From assembly GCA_011525685.1 (NCBI GenBank), contig WYBW01000081.1, positions 1 to 39,031 of the forward strand: a stretch of DNA of 39,031 nt, read 5' to 3'. The notes under the pieces are model-generated. The model had not been told where the DNA came from. It saw only the letters and a program-made list of their open reading frames with translations, and did no database searches. Every line of letters starts with the position of its first letter. Position 1 is the stretch's first letter. This stretch comes from Verrucomicrobiia bacterium. GTDB lineage: Bacteria > Verrucomicrobiota > Verrucomicrobiia > Limisphaerales > JADLHS01. The translations under genes were made by a program, and so were the position numbers. Shown one piece after another: positions 17,577-26,627 of this stretch.

Positions 17577-17701
17577 TTGGTAATTGCCAGAGGGTAGCAT
17601 CCCACCTGCCACCCGCAAGGTTGCCTGAATTACGGACAGTCGCCTGTACAGTACCCGACACAAAAAACCGTCTGTCTGCGCTGTGTTTATGCAGATTGGC
17701 G

Positions 17702-17730
17702 TTGACGAGCACCGCCGTGTCTGTTACATA
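17702..17730 (+). promoter_or_regulatory. Possible sigma-70-like promoter for the Ala-rich protein gene
   Basis: TTGACG (17702-17707) and TACATA (17725-17730) are separated by 17 bp in the divergent gap, 48 bp upstream of the ATG at 17779. This is a match by eye only. Confidence 0.35.
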
Positions 17731-17778
17731 AGCAGCGAACATACGGTAATACGGGAGAGAATTACCTGACGAGATGCT

Positions 17779-18423
17779 ATGAAAACACTCAATTGGGCCG
17801 CCTTCACTTGCGCGTTGATTCTGGCTGGCGGTTTTGCCGTGGCCAAAGATGAAGCCAGCGCAACGATCAAACATACACTCAACAAGGTGCCGACAGCCGA
17901 GGTACCCGCCAAAGCGGCGGAGTTGGTTTCGCAGTCCAAGGCGGATCAGCGTGAAGCTTATGCTGCGGAGGTCGTCAAGACTGCGGTTAAGACCAAGCCG
18001 GCTTTGACGCTGGCCGTGGTCGGCGCGGTTTGTCAGAAGTCGCCCGAGACAGCACCGACCGTGGCCGCGACTGCGGCGCAGGTCCAACCCAAGCAGGCCA
18101 GGCAAATTGCACAGGCCGCCGCCGCGGCTGCCCCGGAGAAAGCGACCGAGATTGTCAAAGCAGTCGCCAAGGTTCTTCCCAAATCGCACAAGGAAGTGGC
18201 CGTGGCCGTCGCTCAAGCAGCGCCCGCCTACGCCAGCGAAGTGCTTGGGACGCTGCCGCCTTCTGAGCAACCTTCCACCGCAACGGAAACCCCTGCCTTT
18301 GCCAACAATTATCGCCCTCCGACGATTGGCGGGCCTTTTGTTCCCATCTCCACAACCCCAACCAACGTGCCTTCGGGCGGGGGGCCGGTGCCCGATGGCG
18401 GGCGCGATTACGCGCGGCCTTGA
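17779..18423 (+). CDS. Ala-rich exported protein of unknown function
   Basis: The 214-residue protein has a signal peptide (about 1-22, ending FAVAKD). A strongly alanine-rich, probably helical segment (about 25-155) contains short repeats of the type xxAAVAAxxPEKAxxIVxAVA. A Pro/Thr/Gly-rich tail (about 160-214) ends it. I do not recognise it as a named family; similar Ala-rich proteins occur in Verrucomicrobiota. It is followed by a terminator and is divergent from the beta-helix gene. Confidence 0.8.
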   Translation: MKTLNWAAFTCALILAGGFAVAKDEASATIKHTLNKVPTAEVPAKAAELVSQSKADQREAYAAEVVKTAVKTKPALTLAVVGAVCQKSPETAPTVAATAAQVQPKQARQIAQAAAAAAPEKATEIVKAVAKVLPKSHKEVAVAVAQAAPAYASEVLGTLPPSEQPSTATETPAFANNYRPPTIGGPFVPISTTPTNVPSGGGPVPDGGRDYARP

Positions 18424-18442
18424 GCCGGAAATTTGAGTTCGC

Positions 18443-18472
18443 AGCCGGCTTTCATAAGAAGCCGGCTTTTTT
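18443..18472 (+). terminator. Rho-independent terminator after the Ala-rich protein gene
   Basis: A 9-bp stem (AGCCGGCTT at 18443-18451, AAGCCGGCT at 18459-18467) with a 7-nt loop is followed by TTTTTT. Confidence 0.93.
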
Positions 18473-18515
18473 GTGCCTTCCGCCTGAGGTTGATTGGACA
18501 TGAACACTCTCTGGT

Positions 18516-20234
18516 TCAAGGTTTCCGCCCGGCCAATCGAGCGAGACGGGAGAACCTGATTGTCCTGGCGTGCAAGGTGGGATCTCGATCCAATTCTTTG
18601 ACGGTTTGCGGCAGGCGATAAGACCAGTTGGCGGAGGAAGTCGAGCCTGGCGTATTGAAACGCGCCGTCATACCGAACACGTCCGTGATTTGGAAGATTA
18701 CAAGCCAGGAATTGGACTCCATCACGCGGCGGGTGAATGCTTCAAGCAGTTCGTCGGTAAACTCTCGCGGCGGATCGGCAGCAGGTAGCCCGGCAAACTC
18801 CAAAAACCTCAGCAATTCACGCCGGTTGTCATCCACATTCTTGCCGTCGTCCATTTGATTCCACCATTCCTGCCACATTGCGGCCAGCGGTGCGTGGTCG
18901 TGCGTGGCTGGTTGCGCGAGAGACAGCCGAGGATATTGCGTCGGGTCGGAATAACTTCCATCCGGTTCACGAAACAGTGGCGGAATGCGGAAACCTGGAA
19001 TGCCGAGCCGCTGCAAGGTGGGCGGTACGTAGTCCGGGACAACCCCCAAATCCTCCGCGATGATGGTGGTGTCGCCTGAAGCCTCTTGCAGCACCCGCAG
19101 CACGGTCTCACCCTGGTTTTGGTTGAAAGCCTTGTGCTCAGGCGTGTCATCCGGGAACTCTTTGAAACCGGGCAGTCGCCCGCCGGTTCTTGCGGCGGCT
19201 TCCTCCTCGCTCAACGGCAGGAACTCGGCGTTGCGTTCCGGCGGCCAGGGGAATGAATAAATCCGGAAAAGCCCCAGCACATGATCAATCCGGTACAGGT
19301 GGAAGACCTTGCGAAGATTGGTCACGCGCGTTCGCCACCACTCAAAGTCGTGGCGGCGCAGTTCGTCCCAGCGGTAATTCGGAACACCCCAGTTCTGCCC
19401 CCACTTCTTGGTGAAAACATCCCAATCAAAGACCTTCTCGGGTGGCGCACCCCCACTCCAATCCAGATCAAAGATCGAACGATTCGCCCATGTATCCGCG
19501 CTGTAGCGACCGACGCCGAATGGGATGTCGCCCATCAAGTAAACCTTCCGCTCCTCGGCGTAAGCTTTCAAGGCTTGCCACTGACTGAACGCCAGCCATT
19601 GGACGTACATGAAGTGGAGTTGTCGGCGCATCAGTTCCTCCCGGCGATCTTCCGGCAACGTCAAGAGCCAGGTACGGGCCCGCCGGGGACCCTGATGCTC
19701 CGGTGGCCAGCGATCCCACGCCGGTTGACTGCCGTTCAACTCCATCAGGACACGGAAGAGCGAATAATCGGAAAGCCACTCGGCGTTCTCCATTTGAAAG
19801 GAGCGAAACTCCGACGCGCGCGGAGTGGCGGGGTTGAAATGGCGTTCGATGAAATTCTCAAAAGCCCGGTTCAGCAACGCGCGCTTTAATGCCTTCACTC
19901 GGGGATAATCCACCGGCCCGCGCCGCAGCTCCGACAGCAAATCCGGCGAGGCGATCTCTTGAAAATCCGCGGGTGAAAGGTCGGCCACGTGCTTTGGCGA
20001 AACAGCGATTGTGATGGGTTCAATGGCAAGCGAACTGATGGCGTTGTAGGGCGAATTGTCATCGCCGGTTTCATTGATGGGCAAGGTTTGAAAAACGCTC
20101 AAGTGATGCCGGTGACACCAGTCAATCATTTCCCGGACACCTTGCGTGTCACCCACACCCAGGTCGTCTTCCGTGCGAATGGCAAAAACCGGCTCAAGCA
20201 CGCCGGCAAGTGATTGATCAAAACTAAGTTTCAT
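18516..20234 (-). CDS. malQ: 4-alpha-glucanotransferase (amylomaltase)
   Basis: The 572-residue GH77 protein transfers alpha-1,4-glucan segments in glycogen/maltodextrin metabolism, in the cytoplasm. Motifs include INETGDDNSPYNAISSLA (about 53-70), GDIPFGVG (235-242), the nucleophile region YRIDHVLGLFRIY (Asp317), the acid/base IIAEDLG (Glu394), and PATHDH (Asp446). Near the C-terminus, TPGSTSSANWSYRLP fits the family. The start ATG 20234 has no clear Shine-Dalgarno sequence. The gene stands alone, with tRNA-Ser upstream. Confidence 0.95.
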   Translation of the reverse strand: MKLSFDQSLAGVLEPVFAIRTEDDLGVGDTQGVREMIDWCHRHHLSVFQTLPINETGDDNSPYNAISSLAIEPITIAVSPKHVADLSPADFQEIASPDLLSELRRGPVDYPRVKALKRALLNRAFENFIERHFNPATPRASEFRSFQMENAEWLSDYSLFRVLMELNGSQPAWDRWPPEHQGPRRARTWLLTLPEDRREELMRRQLHFMYVQWLAFSQWQALKAYAEERKVYLMGDIPFGVGRYSADTWANRSIFDLDWSGGAPPEKVFDWDVFTKKWGQNWGVPNYRWDELRRHDFEWWRTRVTNLRKVFHLYRIDHVLGLFRIYSFPWPPERNAEFLPLSEEEAAARTGGRLPGFKEFPDDTPEHKAFNQNQGETVLRVLQEASGDTTIIAEDLGVVPDYVPPTLQRLGIPGFRIPPLFREPDGSYSDPTQYPRLSLAQPATHDHAPLAAMWQEWWNQMDDGKNVDDNRRELLRFLEFAGLPAADPPREFTDELLEAFTRRVMESNSWLVIFQITDVFGMTARFNTPGSTSSANWSYRLPQTVKELDRDPTLHARTIRFSRLARLAGRKP

Positions 20235-20348
20235 GAATCGGGCGGGCGTATGTTGGCAAAGAAAGCCAGGGAGTAAAGGTGCCGGTAAAATGACAACTTC
20301 GGCGTCGCTCGCCTGTCCCCGTGCCGACCGGCGGGTCGCGCGTGAAGC

Positions 20349-20441
20349 TGGCGGAGAGAGGGGGATTCGAACCCCCGATACGGCTTTTGACCGTATAACG
20401 GTTTAGCAAACCGCCGCCTTCAGCCACTCGGCCATCTCTCC
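20349..20441 (-). tRNA. tRNA-Ser (anticodon GCU), encoded CCA
   Basis: Read on the minus strand, a perfect 7-bp acceptor stem (GGAGAGA with TCTCTCC), a D-arm, anticodon loop TTGCTAA (anticodon GCT), a long variable arm (TACGGTCAAAAGCCGTA) and T-arm GGGGGTTCGAATCCCCC form a class II tRNA. It has discriminator G and encoded CCA. It reads serine codons AGC/AGU. Confidence 0.97.
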
Positions 20442-20925
20442 CAGCCGCAGTCAATGGAACCTCACTCCAGTGTTTGCTCAAGCAAAATCTCGCCTGGAGC
20501 GCAACCAGAAGACGCGAGCACGAGAATGGAGCACGCACCGAATCTCCGCGGCAGCAGAGGCGAATTCAAGCCAGTGCGTTGACGCGCCAGATTCGCACCG
20601 GTGTTTGCGAGACGACCCGGTTGCATTTCCGCCGCCTTGGCCAAACCGCCCGGCACTGTGGACTTAAGCTGGCAGTTGCGCGGCCAGCCTCGTCCAAGGG
20701 CGCGGCGAGCATTTCGGGTGCAGGCTCTTCGAAGGCTTGCACGAAGATTTGGCGTTTTGTTTGGGGCGGTTGTGTCGCCGGACGGTCCAGTACGAACCTG
20801 CCAGTAATTCACGCACCACAGCGTCTGCCAATTCGCCAATTACCTTTGGACGAAAGCACTGTCGCCCAATGATTCGTGCCAGTTGCTCAATGAGCAGGCT
20901 GCGGGCAGTCTTGCCTGTTCTGTCA
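20442..20925. other. Intergenic region, no gene recognised
   Basis: About 480 bp between tRNA-Ser and the NIPSNAP gene stop. Open frames exist on both strands but they are Arg/Ala-rich, overlap each other and match nothing known. No terminator or repeat is evident. Confidence 0.5.
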
Positions 20926-21726
20926 TCATAACTGCGAATACCCCGTTGGCCGCAGAAAGACGCTCGTGATGTTCGTCAAGATTTCTGGATTCGTGTAACC
21001 CGGTGTCGTGCTGAGTTTCTTCCAATCCGGGTGGGAAACGAACGTTCCCCAGTTCTTGTCGCGCGTGGCCATGTCGTCGAACACCAGCATGTAGGTCAGG
21101 TTCGGCAGCTTCGTGCCGACGAGCGTTTCGCCGAAGAAAACGGGGGTTAACCCCGTGCGGCGGAAGATGTCAATTTCGCCCACGTCGAACATCTCCACCT
21201 TCTTCTTGTTCGCTTTGCGGCTGTGCGCCTCGTAGATGCGCAGTTCGAAGATGCGCGACTTCTGTTCCGCGACCTGCGGCGGCACCTCCAGTCTGGACAT
21301 GCCCTTGAACGCGCGCATGAGAGTGCTTTCCTTGCGTATGTAAGCCGGATCGGTCGGAGGAACATTGGTGAATTCCGCCTTCAACACCTCGGGATCAGCC
21401 TCGAACTTTTCGTGCGCCGCTGCCATGGCCTCCAAAGATTTGTAAGCCAACAGTACGTATTTGGTCGGCGCGTCCGGACCGATCATGACATCAAAAACTC
21501 CGACCGGCTTTATGCCGGCCCGATTCCAAGCCGGCAGGGCGACCTCACGATAAAAGTCGTCAAAGCGCCGCATTGTCGGCCCTTGGCGGAGATGGAAGAG
21601 CCTTAACTCGTAATACTCGCGGGCATTGGACGCTGCCGGTTCTGCGCCCGTGGCGACGAGGGCGGGCGCGACGGCGGCAACTGTGGAGACGGCAACCGAG
21701 GATTTGAGGAATTCGCGACGTTTCAT
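20926..21726 (-). CDS. NIPSNAP family protein with Tat signal
   Basis: The 266-residue protein begins with a Tat signal (MKRREFLKSSVAVST, RR motif) ending near VATGAEP, so it is exported folded. Two ferredoxin-like NIPSNAP domains follow (about 38-140, YELRLFHLRQG; and about 160-266, FELRIYEAHSR, with MLVFDDMATRDKNWGTF). The family is poorly characterised. ATG 21726 directly precedes the Tat motif; 113 residues of open frame upstream are Arg-rich and were discarded. The gene stands alone. Confidence 0.9.
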   Translation of the reverse strand: MKRREFLKSSVAVSTVAAVAPALVATGAEPAASNAREYYELRLFHLRQGPTMRRFDDFYREVALPAWNRAGIKPVGVFDVMIGPDAPTKYVLLAYKSLEAMAAAHEKFEADPEVLKAEFTNVPPTDPAYIRKESTLMRAFKGMSRLEVPPQVAEQKSRIFELRIYEAHSRKANKKKVEMFDVGEIDIFRRTGLTPVFFGETLVGTKLPNLTYMLVFDDMATRDKNWGTFVSHPDWKKLSTTPGYTNPEILTNITSVFLRPTGYSQL

Positions 21727-22115
21727 AGTGCGGTTATCTTGGGACTGGGAGCGCGGCTTGGCAATCGCGGAAGTGCATCGAAAGCAGTTTGCTGGCCTCC
21801 GAGGAACTCCGCAAAGAATGCCACTTTCGTTCCATGCACATGTGCCAGTGAATGGCCCCTCAGCGCTAAGAGCCGTGGTCCCTCCACCGCAAGTCAAGGT
21901 CGTCCCGGAATTCGGGTTATACATGACTCCTCTGCCATCGCGCCCGGCGAAAGCATGGCGGCGACGGCGGCGAGAATTGGGATTTGCCGGGTGAGTGGCT
22001 TGACATGGTGGAGCTTGGGTTGCACCGGTTGCGAACCGATTCTGCCCGCCAAGTGGCTGACCCAAAAATCTGGAACTTCAGGCCGAGTGGAGCCGCCAAA
22101 AGATCCAAGAATTGT
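21727..22115. other. Intergenic region between NIPSNAP gene and hydrolase operon
   Basis: About 390 bp with no convincing gene. It should contain the NIPSNAP promoter and the end of the hydrolase operon transcript, but no clear promoter or terminator was found. Confidence 0.5.
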
Positions 22116-23699
22116 TTACCTGACAACCGATTCAATCAGCGGTCGTGGAGCGGCCTTCCAGCCGGTCTCCACTTTGAACTCCGCTCGTCCACCCGGGTCC
22201 AAACGCGCTGGAATTCCCGCCGAGCGCAAGGCCGCCACATATAGCCGCTCGAAGCCTCCCACATTCGCAATCTGCCCGAGCCACATGCTTTCAATGCTCT
22301 GCGTGGGGCTGGCAGTGTCAGTGATTGTGACCCGCCCGCGCAGATGACGCACCACGATTTCCGCGGCCGCTTCCATATCTTGCTCTCTTCGAATGCGAGG
22401 GTAAAAGCTTTCCCAGAGCAGGCGGCGCCAGTTCATCGCTCCATCCGCCACCGGGCCGATCTGTGGCGATAGAACGAAATCCCGATAAACTTGGTCATCC
22501 AGTTTCCAGTTCACAAGGTCGCGATTGTAGTTGGCCAGTGCGACGTGGGTGAGCAGAGTTCTCAGCCGCTGCCCCGTCCAGCCTGAATTCGCCGTGAGAT
22601 AATCAAAGTCCTGCTGCTGCTTTGGCTGAATGAGGTGCGTTCGGGCTGCCGCCAAAGTCCTGTCCGTCACCACAAGCCGGGGCGTGATCAAGTGGAGAGC
22701 CGCTTGTCCCACAGCCAGCGTTGCCAGCATTGCGGCCAGCCAACGAAGGACCAGTTCCCAGCGCGTCAGCATTGAACGGGTCCGTGTGGCTGTCTTCCGC
22801 GGGCGACCCGCCAGAAACCAGACCGCGATCCAAAGGAGTGCCGGAGACCAATAAACCCACAAGGGCTTCCGGTTGGCCCGCCATGACGCAATTGAACGAT
22901 AATCCGCCAGCGCCTCCGGCCCCTTGAACTGTGCCAGGCAATACTCTCCCAGCGCGCGAAAAACTAATTCCCGGTTTGGCCCCAGCGCATGGCCTTCACC
23001 TTCCAGGATGCTCACATCCACTGGAATACCGTTTGTGCGAAACACCACCACCGTGCGTTCAGCGTCCGCGAGCGGGAAAACATTGTCTTGCACGCTGTGG
23101 AGGATGAAGACCCTGGAGAGCCCATTGGACGCCGGATGCAAAGGGGGTTTGAACGATTCAAGTTCAGACACCCAACCACCGCCGACTCGAACCAGGAGCC
23201 TTGGTTGCGATTCCGGGTGTTTCAACAGAAAGCTCAGTTGCCTTTGCGCGCCGAGACTGAAGCCCATCCACCCCAACGCATTTGGGTCAGCCCACTTTTG
23301 CCGCGCCAGATGGTGTTGCACCGCCATGAATTGCGCCTCAAACACGACATCGTTGGTCTGATGGTATTCGATGGCTACGACTGCGATCCCCATCTCGGCC
23401 ATCTGCCGCAGTTCGTTTCCGCTCCCAAGCAGGCTTCCACCAGACCCGTGCAAGTAAACGATCACTGGCAAAGGCTTCGCCGCGGTTTTCGGCAGAACGG
23501 CGACGCACTTTGCCTTTCCGTGGTCGGGAGTCTTGACCGTAAACCAAATCCGGTCGAACGGGTCGCGCGCCTTCGCCCAGAGCAGCGCCCCGCCAAAGAG
23601 CAAGAGCGCCAATACCGACAGCACTCCCATGGGGTTTTTGACCAGCGAACGGAAGCACGACGAACAACCCTCCTTGATTGTTCTGGTTGGCTCCGTCAT
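22116..23699 (-). CDS. Membrane-anchored alpha/beta hydrolase with a transglutaminase-like C-terminal domain
   Basis: The 527-residue protein has a membrane segment (about 24-42) and an alpha/beta hydrolase domain (about 75-255) with oxyanion loop VYLHGSGGS, nucleophile GFSLGA (Ser148), Asp205 (SVQDNVFP) and His237 (EGEGHAL). Two more membrane segments follow (about 281-298, 318-338). The C-terminal domain (about 425-527) resembles the transglutaminase core, with GGFERLYVAALRSAGIPARL, but the catalytic Cys position is Gly, so it is probably inactive as such. ATG 23699 overlaps the stop of the upstream membrane gene (ATGA). The substrate is unknown. Confidence 0.8.
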   Translation of the reverse strand: MTEPTRTIKEGCSSCFRSLVKNPMGVLSVLALLLFGGALLWAKARDPFDRIWFTVKTPDHGKAKCVAVLPKTAAKPLPVIVYLHGSGGSLLGSGNELRQMAEMGIAVVAIEYHQTNDVVFEAQFMAVQHHLARQKWADPNALGWMGFSLGAQRQLSFLLKHPESQPRLLVRVGGGWVSELESFKPPLHPASNGLSRVFILHSVQDNVFPLADAERTVVVFRTNGIPVDVSILEGEGHALGPNRELVFRALGEYCLAQFKGPEALADYRSIASWRANRKPLWVYWSPALLWIAVWFLAGRPRKTATRTRSMLTRWELVLRWLAAMLATLAVGQAALHLITPRLVVTDRTLAAARTHLIQPKQQQDFDYLTANSGWTGQRLRTLLTHVALANYNRDLVNWKLDDQVYRDFVLSPQIGPVADGAMNWRRLLWESFYPRIRREQDMEAAAEIVVRHLRGRVTITDTASPTQSIESMWLGQIANVGGFERLYVAALRSAGIPARLDPGGRAEFKVETGWKAAPRPLIESVVR

Positions 23700-24169
23700 G
23701 CGGCCTTTTTCGCCGGTTCGCTTGTTTCCCTGGCAGCCATTTGTCCCGACGGCACCAGCCGCGATGCCAGGCATCCGATCAACAAGTACAAACTCGTGCC
23801 GAGCAACAGCGTGTCGGCGGTGCCGGCTTGGATGCCGAAAACATCGGCCAGCGGACCCAAATAGCCCTTGAAACCATCGCTCACGCCCAGGACCGAAACG
23901 GATATCCGTGAACCCAGAAAGGCGAGCGCAAACAGCATGACCAACGTCGTTTGAAGTCTGCTGTTTCGCGCGAACAAGCATACCGATGCAACTGCCAGAG
24001 CAAGCCCTCCAACAATCCAGAACCACCGCGAAACCGGAGCGTGGAAGACCGGGTCGTTGATCGGGGACAAATCGGCCGGGCTTGTCAAATTGACGAGGAC
24101 CAACGCCGTCGCCACGAACAGCAAGATGGCTCCGGCGAAGTAGATAAATCCACGAACCAAGCTTTGCAT
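23696..24169 (-). CDS. Small multi-pass membrane protein of unknown function
   Basis: The 157-residue protein has about four hydrophobic segments (about 8-28, 50-67, 72-92 and 114-134) and a polar, Ala/Lys-rich end. No family is recognised. It lies 36 bp after the S9-like gene and overlaps the alpha/beta hydrolase gene by ATGA, so the three genes form an operon. The start ATG 24169 follows GGTGA; TTG 24184 is an alternative. Confidence 0.75.
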   Translation of the reverse strand: MQSLVRGFIYFAGAILLFVATALVLVNLTSPADLSPINDPVFHAPVSRWFWIVGGLALAVASVCLFARNSRLQTTLVMLFALAFLGSRISVSVLGVSDGFKGYLGPLADVFGIQAGTADTLLLGTSLYLLIGCLASRLVPSGQMAARETSEPAKKAA

Positions 24170-24205
24170 GTCACCAAGGCTCAAGGCTCAAGTTGAAACT
24201 GTCAA

Positions 24206-26005
24206 TCACGGCCTGCCCAGGAAGGCGGCAAGCTGGTGCAGCCTTTCCTTCTCAATGGACAGCAGCCGGCAGTTGTGGCCAACCCCGGGGCGGATGAACA
24301 ACGTCACATTTACTCCGGCACGCGCAGCCGCATCGCGGAAGCCCTTCGCCACGTTGTTGTTCTCGCCCGAGTATTTATCCAGCTCGCCGATGTCTATCAG
24401 GATTCTCGACGCCTTCAAGCGCGTGGGGTCCGGCAGGGAATTCGGGCTGTAATACAACGCGCCCCGCCACAGTTCCGGTCTTCGCGCCAGAAGCTCGTTG
24501 ATCGGCACGGCGCCCACGCTGATCCCCAACGCGTACACCCGGTTCGTGTCAATGCTCCCTTTCCCGGCCAGCGCCTCGTAAACCGAGAGCGCTTCATCCG
24601 CCCATTCGTTGACCTCGCTGCTACGCCGGTCAACGATCACAAAATAATAGCCGCAGTTGGCAATGGTCTGCGCGTAGCGATCCCAGTTGTAGGCCTGTTC
24701 CAGTTTACCCATGACGCCAAAGACCAGCGGCGCTTGCTGGCCGGGTTTGGCGTGGGACGGTTCCAGCAAGTAGCAGGTCAGCCGCTTCCCCGCCGCATTG
24801 GTGATGAAGCTCTGGAGCGGCGGCTGGCTGGTGGCGGATTGAAACGGACGTTCCTGATTGGAAACAATCTGGTCCAGCGCGCCGGACTTGAGGTCGAGCT
24901 TCCAGATGCCCGTAGGCTCGTTCGTCAAGGCACTGATGACAAAAAGCTGCTGCTGGCTGATTGCGTAACTCTTGATCTCGCTCCGCCACGGCAGGCTGAC
25001 CGGTGGCTGCGACCTCTCCACCTTGACGACCGGTGTGTTGAGGCTGAAATCGCTCTCGTTGAGATAGGCGTAACCGCGGCCCCCGTTGACCAGCCGCGCC
25101 TGCGTGGGATGCGACCCCTCGCCCTCAACTCGTTCCTGGTTCGCGAGCGTGTTCTGGTTGCCGGGCGTTCCGGGCAGCAGTTCCGCAAAGTAGTCTCCAT
25201 CTTTATCGCGGCCATGGACGAGGAACTTTCGGGCCTCCTGGGAATAGTGGTACTCCACCAATTCACCCTGACCAGCCTGCCAGAGCTTGACGGGAGCTGA
25301 CTCTCTCCCAGCGCTCCAGATTGCGTCGCCTTGTTGCCAGAGCAACGTCTCTGCTGAAAAAGCCTGAAGCGATTCAATCAGCCGGTTCGTCGAGGATTCG
25401 CCGTCGTCAAGAGTTGCTGGAGACGTGAATACCCGCGGACCTATCCATTGCGCGCCAGATTGCTCAAACTCAAGCAGGCGTTCTCCATCCGTGCAGACCA
25501 GTGTCTGCGGAGACAGCCACGCGCCTGAGCTGACCGGCTTGTCCGCCTCATAAACCACCGTTCGCTTTCCCGACTCGACGTCGCAGATCACGATGCGCTT
25601 TTGGCGCCCGCGGGAGTAGGCGAAGTGCTGGTCGTCCGGCGACCAGCCAAACGTCCGGAGTTGTTCATAAACCACCCCTTCCCGCCAGGTGTCGGTGGAC
25701 AGCACATCCAACATCCTCCTTTTGCCGCTAGCAATCTCCTGCAAATAGATGCCCCAGGCATCATTCGTCCGGTACTGGATGAAAGCCAGTTTCGTGCAAG
25801 CGTGGTTTGGCAGCGGGCGTCCCGCAAACACCAGGATTGACCCCAACTCCTCAACCATTTGATGCATCTGGCCGCCGTTACGGCTGGAGGCCAGGTGATG
25901 GCAAACGAGCGCCGAACATGGCGTGATGACAGCTAGTAGGATTGTTGGCCACTTTGAAGCCAACTTGCTCAAAAGTCTGTGCGGAGCGGGTACATTGCCG
26001 TGCAT
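24206..26005 (-). CDS. Beta-propeller plus prolyl-oligopeptidase-like (S9-type) hydrolase, exported or membrane-anchored
   Basis: The 599-residue protein has an N-terminal hydrophobic segment (about 16-34), propeller-type repeats (about 60-400; WSPDDQHFAYSRG is a WD40-like/TolB-type blade), and a C-terminal alpha/beta hydrolase domain. The domain has nucleophile GISVGA (Ser496), probable Asp543 (GELDKYSG) and His577 (GVGHNC), the order expected for S9 enzymes. It may be a peptidase or an esterase; the substrate is unknown. It is the first gene of an operon with the two genes downstream. Confidence 0.82.
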   Translation of the reverse strand: MHGNVPAPHRLLSKLASKWPTILLAVITPCSALVCHHLASSRNGGQMHQMVEELGSILVFAGRPLPNHACTKLAFIQYRTNDAWGIYLQEIASGKRRMLDVLSTDTWREGVVYEQLRTFGWSPDDQHFAYSRGRQKRIVICDVESGKRTVVYEADKPVSSGAWLSPQTLVCTDGERLLEFEQSGAQWIGPRVFTSPATLDDGESSTNRLIESLQAFSAETLLWQQGDAIWSAGRESAPVKLWQAGQGELVEYHYSQEARKFLVHGRDKDGDYFAELLPGTPGNQNTLANQERVEGEGSHPTQARLVNGGRGYAYLNESDFSLNTPVVKVERSQPPVSLPWRSEIKSYAISQQQLFVISALTNEPTGIWKLDLKSGALDQIVSNQERPFQSATSQPPLQSFITNAAGKRLTCYLLEPSHAKPGQQAPLVFGVMGKLEQAYNWDRYAQTIANCGYYFVIVDRRSSEVNEWADEALSVYEALAGKGSIDTNRVYALGISVGAVPINELLARRPELWRGALYYSPNSLPDPTRLKASRILIDIGELDKYSGENNNVAKGFRDAAARAGVNVTLFIRPGVGHNCRLLSIEKERLHQLAAFLGRP

Positions 26006-26291
26006 GGTTCATTCTCTGGTTCGCGAACATCGGCAGTGGTCGCTACGGTTGACAACCGCGCCTTGTGTTCCGCTCCAGCCAGACCGCCCTCAGATCTCCA
26101 TGCCTATCAACCGAAATTGAGAGCGCAACGATGGCAACACACCCGTGTTGAGAATTGCTCCCCTCCCGTCCTCAAGGAGTCCGCGCTATCTGGAGAAGCT
26201 CAGTTGTCGATTCTCATTTGTTTTGTTTAGAACTGACAAGCGCCTCGGCCACAATGCTAGTCAGTGCGATTACCGAACGAGCTTTTATTGA

Positions 26292-26627
26292 TCAACCGCC
26301 CGCAGGACAATCCTTGCAGCGCGTGTCGATATTTGTTTCTGTGTTACTGCTGAAAGGAGTGCCGCCTTCGCATTGATAGCTCGAGCAAGTTCCCAAGGAA
26401 AAAATGGTAACTGTAACTACGTTCGTCTGAGGAATATCCGGTATCTTTCCGGTTGTTGAACCCACATCATTACAATAAATCGGAACTGGGTCTTTATAAG
26501 TAGCGCAGTTTGCATTCTGAGTACATACTGCTTTCCCAGAACTTTCCGAATAGGTGCAGTAAACAGTGGCTAAGACAGTTATTGCCATAGCCGACAATAT
26601 TATTGCGCCGAGACTTGATCTTTTCAT
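26292..26627 (-). CDS. Small Cys-rich exported protein ending in Gly-Gly (pair A2)
   Basis: The 111-residue protein has a signal peptide (about 5-22) followed by a short region with eight cysteines, ending CKDCPAGG. No family is recognised. ATG 26627 overlaps the stop of the upstream partner gene (ATGA) and has an AGGA-like sequence upstream. It is the last gene of operon A. The cysteines suggest disulfides in the extracytoplasmic space. Its end resembles those of the other small proteins in this region (CNTGG, CNAG, CPAG). Confidence 0.8.
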   Translation of the reverse strand: MKRSSLGAIILSAMAITVLATVYCTYSESSGKAVCTQNANCATYKDPVPIYCNDVGSTTGKIPDIPQTNVVTVTIFSLGTCSSYQCEGGTPFSSNTETNIDTRCKDCPAGG

